The notes: a model not told the origin generated them from the sequence alone. A stretch of 64,000 bases of DNA from Ochlerotatus camptorhynchus (GCF_037179485.1 NW_027040849.1:9934001-9998000); one strand, 5' to 3'. Numbered from the stretch's first letter, positions 1-11,925 are shown. Program-made: numbers and translations.

Positions 1-239
1 GCAGGAATGTTTTACACTTTGAAATGCTGTATTTAAACTAAATGGATTGTTCATTGCCGTTATAAAACCATCATACATCAGTGTGGTTGCCAAATGGTTA
101 CTGAATTGTTGCTTGGTTATGTCTATCCTGATGCAATGATTTAAAACAACGTTCTAAGTATAACTCAAAGTTTAAAACTTATCAACGTAGTGAAATTTAT
201 CCAAAACATATGCAAAATTGGTTTTGTATAATATTGTAT
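1..239. other. AT-rich stretch, nothing recognised
   Basis: No open frame, tRNA-like box or repeat shared with the rest of the window was seen here. It precedes the degenerate tandem repeats that start near 240. Confidence 0.4.
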
Positions 240-890
240 ATGCTAAAATTAATCACCGACCATAAAGATTCCATAATAAGAGCGTTGAATTCCTGGTCAA
301 CCTACTTTCTTAAAGAATATCTTAGAGGCATGATTTGTCCTATTGAACAATTAGAGATCTTCTGAATAATTACTAGTAAGTGAACATGAAGAATCGTCAA
401 ATTACCCAAAGAATATTATGCAGGTATTAAATATCATTTGATCATTTGAGCATCTTTGTAATAATTACTAGTCAACTTACTTTCTTGCAAGAATATCTAA
501 GGGGCATGATTTGATCTATTGCACACATATCTTAGAGAATTGATGGTTTATTGAATAATTTGAAATGTGGATGATTATTTGCTAAAATATCAGAAGAATT
601 GTCAAAATATCAAAAGGACATTATGCAGGTATTTGATCAATTGAAGGTTTTTGGGATAATTCTAGATCATCCGACTTTGTTGCAAGAATTTCTTAGATGA
701 TTGATTTGATTTATTGAATAGTTAGAAAACTGTAGATTAATTGCTAATCAATCAGAAGAATTGGCAAAATATCAAGAAGACATTATGCAAATAAAGGTCT
801 TTAGAATAATTCCTGATTAACCGACTTTCTTGCAAGAATATTTTAGAGAACTGATATGATTTTTAGAATAATTTGAAATCTGCAGAATAA

Positions 891-1829
891 GCTCTGTATC
901 CAAATTAATCCGGACACCTTCAAATCACTGTAACTTTTGAAATATTGCACGTAGGAGTGAAAAATTTCACTGAGGTATAACTGGGAGCCATTGATGAAAA
1001 AGACTATGATTGGTGTTTACATTCCATGTTAGTGTTAAAGATACGGGAACTTGCAAAAAAATGGTTTCACGTAAATCCACTGTTCACAGTGCGCTCAAAT
1101 CATTTTCAGAACGTTTGACGGTTGAGAGGAGAAATGATAAAAAAAACATTCAAAGTGCTGATCCTTCCATGGATCGAAAGGATATTGAAGGAAAACCCGA
1201 GTTTCTTTGTTCGAACGGTGGCTCGTAAAACAGGAATGTCACCTGGTTTTGTTCAAAAATCAAAACAGCGTTTGGGACTGAAGCCTTATAAAGTAAAAAC
1301 GGTTCCCAATCGCATCGACAAACAGCTTCTGACAGCAAAATCACGGGCTCAACGTTTGTACTGCGAATATTTGACGAAGTTTGCATGCGTTGCTATGAAC
1401 GATGAAACTTATACCCTGGAGGATATCAAGCAGGTTCCAGGGCTGGCTTTCTATTCTTCTATGGCCAAACATGTTAAAGCTGAGTATTTCAGGACGAAAA
1501 AGGCAAGCAATTTGCAAGCGTGGCCGAAAGAGTAAATCTTTCGTCACTACAGGCACAATCAACAAGGAGATTTACCAGTTATGTCACATCCAATCGAGAG
1601 ATATTGGGCTCTGAAAAAGCGGAAGCTTTCTGGAAAGAAACGAGGAATTGAAGATATCAAACACTTCCAACAAAAATAGCCACCACGGTATCTAACTATG
1701 TTTTGACTTCGTGAATTTTTAAGCAGACGTACCATGAATCTGAAATAAACAACTACAATTGAAATATAATGCGAAAGTTGTGTTTTACTTAAGTTTTTAT
1801 GTGTCCGGATTATTGTGAAAACAGACCAA
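891..1829 (+). mobile_element. Decayed Tc1/mariner (ITm) element, DD37E type
   Basis: Both ends share an inverted repeat of about 26 bp. The left end (892-917) reads into 'taatccggacac' and the right end (1801-1826) is its complement 'gtgtccggattattgtg', with some mismatches further out. Between them lies a broken transposase on the plus strand. At about 940 bp it is shorter than a full element, which fits the internal deletion seen in the coding part. It sits inside the degenerate repeat array. DD37E elements of the IS630-Tc1-mariner superfamily are known from mosquitoes; that this belongs to them is inference from the motifs. Confidence 0.8.
1010..1680 (+). pseudogene. DD37E-type transposase pseudogene
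   Basis: Several frames together give a recognisable transposase. Residues around 1058-1125 read VSRKSTVHSALKSFSERLTV, a helix-turn-helix DNA-binding segment. A shifted frame (1122-1535) continues with VARKTGMSPGFVQKSKQRLG and then MNDETYTLEDIKQVPG, which carries the first catalytic aspartate (NDET). A further shift near 1530 gives KSFVTTGTINKEIY, and 1590-1678 gives PIERYWALKKRKLSGKKRG, where the glutamate in PIE is the expected third catalytic residue of a DD37E enzyme. The block with the second catalytic aspartate is absent between about 1575 and 1589, so there is an internal deletion besides at least two frameshifts. The copy cannot make an active enzyme. Confidence 0.85.
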
Positions 1830-2280
1830 ATTGCTAGTAAGAATTGCCAAAATACCTAGAGAACATTATGCAGGTATTTGATGAATTGAAGGTGTTTGAA
1901 AGAATTCTTGATCAACCGACTTTTTTAAAAGAAAATCTTATGGACATGATTAGTCCAATTGAATAATTAGAGATCTCCAGAATAACTACTAGTCAACCAG
2001 AAGAATTGCCAAAAATACCCTTAATAATTCTTGATAATTCGACTTTCGAGAATATCTTAGAGGCCTGATTTGATTTATTGTACAATTAGAAATCTTTAGA
2101 ATAATGATTAATCAACCAGAAGAATAGTTAAAATATCAAGAGAACAAAACATCTACATTATGCAGGTATTTGATCAATTGAAGGTCTTTGGAATGATTAC
2201 ATTTGTGGACCTCAAAACATACCTGTGAATTTCAGAAAAGTTCAACATGGTTCACTTGAATTCTGTGCAATTCTGTGTTA

Positions 2281-2402
2281 GGGAGCGACCCCGGCGTAGT
2301 GGTTAACATCCATACCTCTCACGCCAAAGTTACGAGTTCAAATCTCACCCCCGGACAAGCCACGAATGACCCAAGAGCGTTAAAGTGACTGTTATAAAAA
2401 AA
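2281..2402 (+). mobile_element. tRNA-derived SINE, family C (copy C1)
   Basis: A tRNA-like head carries an A-box-like 'gcgtagtggttaacatcc' and a B-box-like 'gagttcaaatctc', the split RNA polymerase III promoter of SINEs. The body runs through 'gacccaagagcgttaaag' and ends in an A-rich tail. It matches the copy at 25656-25787 over its full length. Short mosquito SINEs with changing triplet/poly-A tails (for example Gecko of Aedes aegypti) are known; the family name is not claimed here. No clean target duplication was seen. Confidence 0.8.
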
Positions 2403-3148
2403 ATATGTGCTTCACGTCTTTTGAAAGCTTTTTTTTTTTCAAAAATTCACAAACATCCCAAATATTCAATTATTTTCACAGATGATATGCAAACCTTTGA
2501 GAAGCTTATCGAGGAGTTCTAGAAAAATAAAAAAAAAATGGTCTGGCTTTGTGAACTTCTCTGAATGTTATTAAATTTTCCTGAAGAGTCGGAGGCGAAC
2601 CAGCCTAAGGCTGAAAGCCTCCTAAATAAAGCTAAATTAATTAATTTCCTGAAGATAACGGAAGATCTTCGAAATTTGCAGGGCTTTGCTGAAGTTTGTA
2701 GTTTTTCTTAAAGTTCCTAAGGTAGTGTTTTTAAGTTCTTAGAAAGTCTTTTAATTCCGCAAAAAAAAATGTGTTTTTTCTGTGAAGTTTGCCAAAATTT
2801 AAAATTCAAAACTACAGATCTTGAATGTTTTACCTAGACCTCGTTCTCCTTGTTTGCCATTTTTAACTAGCCGGCAAAAAAAAATTCATTCAGACCGATC
2901 GCATTTGTCCTAGTAGTGTTCGATTTTTCTTGAACCGTAAAACATTTCTGGCACTTTCATGGTTTATGAGATCTCAGACATTATCTGATTTGTGGGACTT
3001 GGGATATTTGTAACGACACTGCAAAGCTAATTTTGATTGTAAAATTTTGTCCACAGAAATGATAAAATAAGAGGCGCGGATGCTAGCTTCTTTACAGTAG
3101 CATGCAGTAGAAGTTGAACTCCTCCATTTAACTAGCACCACAGCTGAC
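2403..3148. other. AT-rich stretch with a short LINE-tail-like motif
   Basis: Mostly unannotated. At 2587-2640 lies 'gcgaaccagcctaaggctga' followed by 'aataaagcta'. The same motif recurs at 38495-38575 and 42648-42702 and looks like the 3' end of an unidentified retroelement. No coding region was seen. Confidence 0.4.
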
Positions 3149-4360
3149 CTCCAACTGGGGAGTTTGGTAAAGAGAGATGATCAACCCGATTCGTACCTTC
3201 CTCCAAGTTGTCCTTGCTCGTTTTCTACTTTCTATATGGGTCATTCCAGCTCAAGGGGTACAGAATTTTAAAAAGTTGTGGTCTATGTCACCGATTTGAT
3301 CCAAATTTGGCCAAAAAGCTTATTTTGGCATTCTGAACAAACGCCTTTTTTGATTTTGCTCTGAAGGCTACAACCCTGGATTTTCGAGATTTTTTAAAAC
3401 TTCATCTTTCAGAAAAGATTACTCCTCAACCAAATAAGCTATTTGTGATCTTAGAACGTCAATTTGAAGATTTTTTATTAAATTTAGATTCTTATAAGTG
3501 TACTCACATTTTATTTTTTGTTATAGTAACTACAGTAAACAGGCAGATTACCGGCAGGTATCCAAATTGTCAAAAAGTGGCCTATTTTCACCATGGGCGA
3601 GATTTTTCATTTCCTTATATTTTGGGCTCAAATTTTCACCATACTTTAGAGAACTCGGAAACACAACGTTTTGGATGTATCCCATAGAAGCATATTTTCC
3701 AAAATATTATTGTGCCATCGTGAAGGAATTTAAGAAAAAAAAAAAATATATTAAATAGCATTGATCTTTCACCAGAAAAACTCAAAACTACCACTCACAT
3801 ATGGTCATATCTCAAAAACTATTTTTTTTCCAAATCATTTGCTCTTGAAAACACATCTAGCAGAAGAGTTTTCCAAAGTGTGGTGAAAATTTGAGCTCAA
3901 AATATTAAGAAATAAAAAATCCCGCCCATGGTGAAAATAGGCCATTTTTTGACAATTGACAAGTCTGTTTACTGTAGTTAGTATAACAAAAACAAAATGT
4001 GAGTACAGCTATGTAAATCCACATTAAAGAAAACTTCAAATTGACGTTCTAATATCACGAATAGTTTATTTGGTTGTGGAGTAATCTCTTCTGAAAGATT
4101 TTTTTTTAAATCTTGAAAATCCAGGGTTGTAGCCCAGAAGGATCTAGGCACATCAGAGTAAAATCAAAAAAGGCATTTGTTCAGAATATCAAAATAAGTG
4201 TTTTGGCCAAGTTTGGCTCAAATCGGTGACATCGACCACAGCTTTTTTAAATTCTCTTTACTGTAACGGAACTATCAACTCTATACTTTCATCTCCTCAT
4301 CTATAGTAAAAAAATGACCACTTTAAGTCTAGTATATGACGATTAGCATCTTCAACTATC
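3149..4360 (+). repeat. Short interspersed repeat E (copy E1), split by a foldback element
   Basis: The flanks 3149-3238 and 4261-4360 match, in order, the left and right halves of an uninterrupted ~210 bp repeat present at 55613-55826 and 63040-63247. The consensus starts at a small hairpin (ccctctcc...ggggag), passes 'agtttggtaaagagagatga' and ends at 'agcatcttcaactat'. About 22 bp of the consensus (around 'ttttcacactgccgtac') is missing at the junction, so insertion was accompanied or followed by a small deletion. No polymerase III boxes are evident and the class is unknown. Confidence 0.8.
3239..4260. mobile_element. Foldback element with ~400 bp inverted arms
   Basis: Left arm 3258-3655 and right arm 3871-4260 are imperfect reverse complements. 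Paired landmarks are 'tcaccgatttgatccaaat' with its complement near 4215, 'ggattttcgagattttt' with its complement near 4120, and 'caccatgggcgagattttt' with its complement near 3930. The loop is about 215 bp and AT-rich. The left end carries an extra ~20 bp (gggtcattccagctcaa) with no partner on the right, so the right terminus has probably been lost. No transposase was seen, so it is presumably non-autonomous. Confidence 0.85.
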
Positions 4361-5430
4361 TTTCTATGCTTTTTTAACTGTTTGAAAAATGTGGTTTGTT
4401 CAACAAAAATGAAAAGCAATACCAAATTGTCCCACAGCGAAAAGTAACCACAAGTCAGTCCCATTAGGAAAAAAATAAGATTCCATTAAATAAACTATAA
4501 AACAACGTCACAGCTATGTTTTTACGCTTGCTTCTATAAAATTCAGAATGCTAGACAACATATTGCATCGTGAGATTTGACTCAAGACAGATTCTGTCCA
4601 CTTCCCCCTAGAGTATCCAGAACATGTCCGGATGTGGCCAATATAGTTCTTACGACCCTCAATATGACCGCCAATGGATATGGCTTTGAATTCTCATGTG
4701 ATTTGATGTGTCGCATGATGGATTTTGATTTAAAAGGGTTTTACCACTACCCGGGGATACCCGGAACATGGAACTTGACAACATGGTGCTGGTTACTCAT
4801 CATGACCCTTATTGATCTTATTTTCGAATTATCATGTGAATTCATTTATCACATGGTGAGTTTGGCACGTTTTTGAAAAGTTCTGGTCTGAAGACCTAAA
4901 CTCGCCGCAATATGTTCCGCCCATTGCTCTGGAACCAGCGGAACGAATCCAAAACCATTCAATAAGTTTGGTGGTATCTTTGTACTGTAAACGCGCGCTA
5001 AAATAATGCTGCATCGTCATGGCATTGTGACTTATATGCGGTTATTTTCCTCATTGACTTTAAATGTAATGAATGGCAAGTCAGCAAAACAGAATATTGT
5101 TTAGTAAACATAGATGCATTATATCACATTGCACGTTTGTTTTTAAGACTATCCTTCCAAAATAAGTGTAAAATCAGAAAACTTTGAACGCCGTTTTCTC
5201 ATGGGACTAACTTGCGATTATAGGCAGTATGTACCCTAATAATATATAAAAGCCGGAACCAGGAATTTTATTAAATTATTATTGCATGAGTTAATTTGAT
5301 TCCTGCTAGCGCATTAGACATGGAAAAGTCAGCCTGCAAGTGCTTTGTAGTAAAATATTGCTTCCATAAATAAAATAAGTTATGAATTTACATTTGATGA
5401 ACTCACATCTCGCTAGGTTTGGGTCACACG
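4361..5430. other. Unannotated stretch with a diverged tandem pair
   Basis: Around 4590-4860 two weakly similar ~150 bp halves share 'gaacatg', 'catgtga(t/a)tt' and related phrases, suggesting an old tandem duplication. Open frames here are short and show no family motif. Nothing else was recognised. Confidence 0.35.
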
Positions 5431-8070
5431 AGTTTCAATAAAATCCGCGGATTGCAGACCAGTTGACGACTTTTTTTGGGTGGAAAAATTCCTGAGCAAC
5501 GCTTAAAAATCCATCAGTTCAACATGATTGTTTAATCACGGTTGTTTTAATTGCGCAAACCTCGAAAATAGTTTGCACAACACTCAACAAAAACCAGACT
5601 CCACACATGTTGATCGTTATCTTCCGCTCGCTGTTGACGAATTTCATGTTCCAACCAGACCTTCGTCACTCACTAGTATCGCTCGTTTTCAATCAAGCAA
5701 TAATATGTCTCTTTACGAGTCCGGAGAGTAACACGTGCTGCTACTTTTCAACAGAAAAAAAAAAACGACCCTAGTGCGATAATAAAAGCCACAAAAGATT
5801 TCATTACCCCCAGGGATTAACTTTATGGTTGTCTCGCATTATGTGGTAATCCTGCAAGGTCTACTATGGAATCAACATAACACATTATTTAACTGATTTA
5901 AATATGAAAATGTATGTATGGTCGACATTCTCCATCAAACGATCTTCCTAGATTTGGTTCTGTGGAGACGCGTGGTCCATTATGCAATGCAAGGCGTTTC
6001 TTCTCCGTGAGAAACTGCCGAGCTGTCAATTCCGACAAAACCGACACCACAGAACAGAAGGGGAAGTGCAAACAAATCGGTGAATCAAAAAGTGCTCGTT
6101 TCTCTGGTCAACGAGCGATGTGTTGTGGTAGCGTTCCACACGGGCTTTCTATGTGCACTCACACTATCATAGCATGCTGCCTATCTTAACTGCAGGCCGA
6201 AGATGCCTTCTACCGCTAGGTGCGCTAGTGTTCGCAAATGACAAGTGGAGCCACTTTCTGATTCGATGTTCCACTCCTGTGCCGACACGCATGCTACTAA
6301 ACAAACAAAGTCGTGAACGAACTCTTCAAGTGGCTTCAAATGGCTCGACTGCGTGTGTATATCCACTTTCTTTATCGTTCGTTTTCCGATGTAGCCAATT
6401 GCAACACACCTCGAGGCAGGCAGTGAAGTGCGTGTATACTTACTCTGTAACGTTGATGCAATGCAATAAACTTTACTCAGCATTTATGTTCGTGTATTCG
6501 ATTGATTCAGCACCGTTTACCATTTTTGTTTCCAGCGGGAAAGCCATGTGAAAAGCAAATTCGGAACAATGAAATGGCATTTGTTGGCTGAAGCTTACTT
6601 ATGCTGGAGTTTCTTGAACCATTCAGTGGACTCTGGACGAATGCGACTACGTGGATCGTGAACGATTATGCAGGTATATCTCCGATAAATCGTTTCACCT
6701 TATTACATGTAACTGCATCAACTCTGTGTGCCAGTAAGTCAGCTGTCCGTCAAGGCGAATGATTAGGTTATTGATTGAGCCGATTGAGCGAGCCACGATT
6801 TGTTTGTGTGAATGTGTTTGGTGAGAAAAAAAATAGAAATTGTGCCGTGCGAGTCTCATCGTCACTCCATCTAGCCGAAAAGTTCATCGAACTTTATATT
6901 TTTGTTCGGTCGATTGTGGATGGCTCGGCTCTCTGTCTCTCACATATGGCCTGCGCACAGTGGAGTAAATAAAATAAAAACCTGATCATAAGTCGGAAAT
7001 ACAAATAGAGTTTATTTTGCTTTGCTGTTTGACTTCAGAGTGTTATGTTTATTGCATCATTAGACACCTTATTAGCATTGAAAAGTTGTGTTTACTCTCA
7101 TTCTCTCATTCTCAGCGGTCAGAATCAACTGCATTTTAGCTTTTTTTGCGTTAACACAACGCTCGCATATAGTGATTTAACGTCAAACGTTCAAAGTGTG
7201 ATTTTCAAACTAAACCGTTGTGTATTTGCAATGCAAATAAATCGGTTTGTAATTTGCCAAAAAATGCTTGAATATAATTTTTCGATCGCTTCCACTTGTA
7301 AAAGGTATGGCATATGAAAGCGTGAAACGTTAAGAGAAAAGTATGATATCACAATGGGGTGTATTACTCTTTATAAAAACATTTTAACATCCATCCAATA
7401 TTATTGATTATAGATTCATGAGTCATTTCTGATGGAAAAATCCACCGAAACAATTTTGATCAAGTTTGATATACTAAGTGCTCCACTCCACTGTGCTGCG
7501 GCGTGTTTTAATAAAAAAAAACTCTAGACAGCTCTAGACCAGGGAGGGAAGGAACCAGCGAGGGGTGTTTCAGTTTTATTGGACCCCCTCTCTGTGTGTG
7601 TGGTGCTGCGATGATGGTGATGATACCGAATTTGTTATCATAAACATTCGTTAGTAGGCGGTGGTTGAATAAGAAGCAAGATGATGGGGAAAAAGAAGGT
7701 GAATGTTTGAGGTAGAGGTGCTTTTTTTTAGAAAGAAACTAGGTCGTTTAGTAGACCGGCAATATTTCATAAATTCCTAAATGAATGCCTAGTTAAACAT
7801 TTGATGCTAACTTAAAATGTTTAGTGGTGAATGTAGAAATGCACTAAAAAACAGCAGGCCTTGATTTTATTTAAAGAATTTGATATTTACAGTTTTGAAC
7901 AACATTGCTGAAGAATACATACCTGCAAGTTATTATTAAGAAATTGAGATTGGGGATGAGATTGCATTCTAGGCAATCAAATTACTATGTATTATGTAGT
8001 ATGCCAGAACTACCATATTTGACCAATGACGGAATTTTCATACATCTGAACAAAGAGACTTTTTTGTCTC
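5431..8070. other. Low-repeat region, no supported gene
   Basis: This 2.6 kb shows no SINE, foldback or tandem signature and is locally richer in G+C (about 5900-6950). A 132-codon open frame at 6153-6551 overlaps a 100-codon frame on the other strand, has no recognisable domain, and ends near a splice-acceptor-like 'tttttgtttccag' at 6523-6535. Non-repetitive DNA in such a repeat-rich genome may hold regulatory sequence or small exons, but nothing here can be called a gene. Confidence 0.4.
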
Positions 8071-10286
8071 CTTGATTTGTTTTCCGACGATCTTGTTTTC
8101 CGTACTGAGTACCAATGCATGCTACCGACGCCAGGGAGGGGCATTGGTACTCAGGGCTGATGAACTTATGGACCGTGAACCAACGGCTTTACTTCCCTTC
8201 CGATGGAAGGCGTGAGCAGAGCTGTTATGCCTCAGAACATCCCGGCGGCGCCGACTGGGATTGAATCCAGGCCTGCTGAGGTGAGAGCCCCAAGTAACAA
8301 TTCTGCAATCATTTGGCATCCACTCTGATTTATGATGGTTTTATTATGGCAATGAATAATCCATTTAGTTTAAATCCAGCATTTTGCAGTGTAACACGTT
8401 CCTGCTTAGTAGTTCACCTTTTCGCTGTTTTAAAAACCTTTTACAGTCTGTCGAGAAGTCAAAAACTGTCTTGTTTTAAAATTAAATTTAAAGTTGTTCT
8501 CAATCCCACCATAAAACTGTTCTATAAATCAATCATAAACTTCATTAGCAATTTTTTATTAATGTCTTGATAAAATACTCTATAAACCTGTTCTATCATT
8601 ATAAAAGCAATCATATAACCATTAAGTTTTAAATGAGAGCAAATGGTATATATTGTTGCCTTTTAGGCTTTTAAAAGTGTATCATAAAATCTCCTCTGTT
8701 TACAAATTGAATTTTAAGGATGGATCCTCACAGTGAATAAAAACCAAATTTATGACAAGGATATATCGAAGGATAAAGGAAGTTGGAAGAAAAATTCAAG
8801 CGATGCTAACGACCGAAGTAAAATTTAGTTCTTTAGAAGAACCAGCACGTCCGGCGGAACGGTTACAATCAACGACTGAGCATCTGGTGGAGAAGAGAGA
8901 AGTGAGCGTGGTCCTCAAATTCATAAAACATTGTCAAAACAGCCTGAAAACAAACCAGCCTTCTCCAGACCTTGCGAATAGATGAAGATCAGAATAACTT
9001 GTGTCAGTACCGACAGCAAACCACTGAAACTGTCAGTTAGCGGACACTAGTTGGTTTCCGATCCATAGCTGCGATTTTATTCGGTGAAAGGGTTATCACT
9101 TGGAAAAAATTAATTCAACTGTACATTTCTGCATCGTTTGATGGTGCACTTCCAGAACCATCCGGAAGAAGGGGATCTTTTCGGGAATTATCGAGGTTAC
9201 AGTTGTGCGAAATGCGAAATATTGTGAACACTTTCTTAGTAACTGCTTCCAAGCCATCGGGAGATAATCGCCTGGAAGAACGCTGAATCTCACAGCGCAA
9301 CTATCGAAAGATAAACAAACTTTGACGTTTAACTTTTGCAAGCAACTTTGCCTCCATAAATGCTGCCATAAATCTGAACGGGTTAAGATCAAGCAAAATG
9401 GCCTTAGATAAATACAATTCAGCCTGCAAGTTTTCTTCATAAAAGCCATTTTACAACATAAGGATTTTGTTATGGATTTCTTAAAAGCAAAACAACTTTT
9501 TCACAAATGACCCATGAAAATCAACTTTTATGCCACCGCCATGTTGCATTTAGTTTGCTTGTTTTTTTACAATCTTCGATTTTCTCTCTATATTTCCTTG
9601 GATATAACTATATTTTGGTAAATTTAGCAATGAGCAAACATTTAAATGCGAATATCATAAAAAAATAATCTCAGCCTAGCTCGATCTGAAAAATAATTTA
9701 TTTTATTCAATGTAAAATAATTAGTCAAATCGACGTTTTACGAGAGCGGACCTATTTTTTTCGATGTTTTCATGTACACTTCACATGAAATTTAATAAGG
9801 CACTTAAAACTAGGCCACATAATGAGAACTATTGTAATAAATTTGGATATTCAACACGATTTTTATACCATCAGTTTCTATTATAATTATTTTGATAAGA
9901 TCGGATTCATAAATCCTTTTCTATCTTGATTGATGCTTTCCTAGTGGATTTAGTAAGCGGCTAGGGGAAACGGCTCGGAAAGGGGTTTGATTGTTGCTAA
10001 ATAGCTTTTGTTGTAGTTTTCAAATGGTTCTCAATGCGTTCGTCATACAACCCTTTGCAGTAAATCAATCTTGAAGAGCTTCGAGAATACACCCTTCAAA
10101 ACCTTCTTCAGGGTGGGCCAACTAGACATATTCTAGTCTTAATGAGGTTTTGGTGGATGCATTAATGACAAGATAGCCTTGACCAGGGTTTTATGAATGT
10201 TGTTTTATAATTGCTTTGTAGTATTTCATAAAACTTAAAATGTTACTTGGGAGGTAATCACGCTTACCACTATACCGCGCCGGCTT
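8071..10286 (-). mobile_element. tRNA-derived SINE, family A (copy A1), split by a 1.96 kb element
   Basis: On the minus strand the head is at 10286-10253 ('gccggcgcggtatagtggta', with the A box). The rest lies at 8287-8071, with the B-box 'ggattcaatccca', the body phrases 'gatgttctgaggcataac' and 'ctccctggcgtcggtagc', and the tail 'gaaaacaaatcaag'. The intervening 8288-10252 has inverted termini and is flanked by AG on both sides; removing it rejoins the SINE as 'gtgagaggtaatcac', the arrangement seen at 19000 and 31130. This dates the insertion after the SINE. Confidence 0.85.
8288..10252. mobile_element. ~1.96 kb element with CCCAAGTAAC termini and AG target duplication
   Basis: The left end is ccccaagtaacaattctg and the right end is the complement, 'atgttacttggg'. 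AG flanks each end (8286-8287 and 10253-10254), with one extra C at the left junction. Interior frames (for example 8752-8985, 77 codons) show no transposase motif, so it seems non-autonomous or too decayed to recognise. A 147 bp relative with the same ten-base termini and the same AG duplication is at 22867-23013. The 2-bp duplication and these termini do not match a family I can name with confidence. Confidence 0.75.
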
Positions 10287-10830
10287 ATTTTAAAAAAATA
10301 CTTTATTTAGGTGATTTTTAGCAACTTCTGGGCTAGTTCATCAGCAAGTTGATGGTTTTAAAGAGAAAACACCATAAAACTCCATAAAACGAGTAAGTAT
10401 GACTGCTCTCAAAGTTTAGATCATTATCAGTTTAATATGTTTGAATATGTTTAAGAATTTAAATTCTGTTATGCACGCATCTGTTTTGCTAAACAAATCG
10501 TGACATTTCAGGATTAATCAAAATTGGGTCGTATTCAACAAAAGTTTGAGAACCGCATCTGTAGAGTATCTAAGGATTTACCCAGTGATACTGACAAATC
10601 CTTATCCACATAAACAAATTCCAAGAAAATCATGTTTCCATTCTTATGCATCACTAAAGGGCTGTGAAGACGAAATCGGAGTCGGACGTATTTTTGAATA
10701 TAATGAGTCGGACTTTGAGTGGAAGAAAATGTAGCGACTCCGGATCCGACCGTTACGAAAAAAATGAAACCAGAACCCAATTTGGTTCATATTGGTATGT
10801 GTGTCATCCCCTACCCCTCATTCAGCTGTA
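10287..10830. other. Unannotated stretch
   Basis: No repeat or gene was recognised. At 10670-10760 there are a few 'gagtcgga'-like words resembling the 14-bp minisatellite that begins 1.9 kb downstream; they may be chance or relics. Confidence 0.3.
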
Positions 10831-11800
10831 GGGCATTGGAAAAATATAACAGGGAATCGAAGCGTCTCGTAGTTTTCAAGCTGCTGGTGACACAGAAGTC
10901 GGTCGGTGAGATAACCAAGCTGCTTGGTGTGAATCGAAAGTTTGTCTGGCGATGCAAAAAACGTTTGGAGGATGGAAGTGGAGCTTCAAGAAGACCTGGG
11001 TCAGGGAGACCCCGTTCTGTTCAACAACAAAATTCATCGGAATCCGGCAAGGTCTATGAATCAAATCGCCAAGGATTATCAGGTGTCGCGTATGACGAAG
11101 CAATCCGTGGTTAAAAGGATCTTGGCCTCTATCCTTCTAAACTGCAACAACGTCAACTTCTCTCAGAAGCAGCAAAGAAGAAGCAGCTGGAAAGAAGCAA
11201 AATCCTGAACAAGTGGCTCGCGGATAACCCTGACGTCATGGTGAATTATTCGGATGAGAAGCTATTTGACGTCGGCCGCAAATTTAACCGTCAAAATGCT
11301 ATGCAAACATCGGAGTTCAGCTGATCCCATCAACAAATTCGTCTACAGAGCGCAAAAACCAGATTCGGTGATGATTTGGGCAGCAGTTGCATCGAATGGG
11401 AAGAAATCTCCTGTTTTTCGCATTCCGAATAGGGTAAAAATAAACTAGGAGGTTTGGACTTTTACAACAGAAGGTGTTGCCGTAGGTCCAGTCAGAGTTC
11501 ACAGGTACATAAATTTGCTTCACCCAAGATTCTGCACCTACCCACGCAACCAAACGCCGTTCATGCGTGGTGTCAACAGAACTCGATCATTTTTGGTCGA
11601 AGGAAATGTGGCCTCCTTCTTCTCCGGATATTAATCCACTAGATTTGGGGCATCGTAGAAAGGCGACTAATGCTAAGCCAAGAAGCAATAAGGACGCTCT
11701 TATGGACGATGTTTCTGAAGAAATCGTGCGAGCCAGCTGCTCCAGTGTTGCTGATCGTTTGACGAAGATTATTCGAGCAAAAGGCTCCCATTTTGAATAA
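10831..11800 (+). pseudogene. DD37D mariner-like transposase pseudogene
   Basis: Translated pieces in different frames give, in order: a helix-turn-helix region (VGEITKLLGVNRKFVWRCKK) followed by a GRPRS linker near 10905-11025; a second DNA-binding part (RSMNQIAKDYQVSRMT) near 11050-11095; the first catalytic region YSDEKLFDVGRKFN near 11245-11290; PDSVMIWAAVASNGKKSPVF near 11360-11420; and a C-terminus with WPPSSPDINPLD (about 11610-11645) running to a stop at 11798-11800. The final aspartate of NPLD fits the third catalytic residue of a DD37D enzyme. The block that should hold the second catalytic aspartate is not visible around 11500-11560. Several frameshifts make it inactive. Confidence 0.8.
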
Positions 11801-11912
11801 ACTGATGCTGAATAAATCTACACTGATATCATCAATTTTCGTAAAACTTACTTTTGGAATAAATTAAACATTGAGAATTTTAATGGGGACCGTTTTATTC
11901 AGCCACCTTGTA
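10831..11912 (+). mobile_element. 5'-truncated mariner-like element, DD37D (maT-like) type
   Basis: The plus-strand transposase remnant is followed by a non-coding 3' part ending at 'ttattcagccaccttgt' (about 11911), the probable right inverted terminus, with TA immediately after. No matching left terminus could be found upstream of 10831, so the 5' end is lost or too diverged. A second, better preserved DD37D transposase lies at 56179-57180. Confidence 0.7.
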
Positions 11913-11925
11913 ATTTGATCAACTC

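Larger units (their letters stand above)
240..2200. repeat. Degenerate tandem repeat, unit about 150-190 bp, interrupted by a transposon
   Basis: The same phrases recur in the same order: 'ccgactttcttgcaagaata', then 'gatttgatttattg', then 'ccagaagaattg', then 'cattatgcaggtatttgatc'. The first phrase lies near 296, 473, 663, 813, 1916 and 2037, so the units drift in length between about 120 and 190 bp. The order is broken at 891-1829 by a DD37E element and resumes on the far side, so the array is older than that insertion. No coding potential is visible. The divergence of the units suggests an old, no longer homogenised satellite-like array. Confidence 0.75.

Noticed and set aside
6153..6551. 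132-codon open frame as a gene
   Set aside because: It overlaps a similar-length frame on the other strand, has no domain, and the amino-acid pattern looks random.
10719..11114. Single intact transposase frame
   Set aside because: The helix-turn-helix is readable but later parts lie in other frames and the second catalytic block is missing, so it was called a pseudogene.
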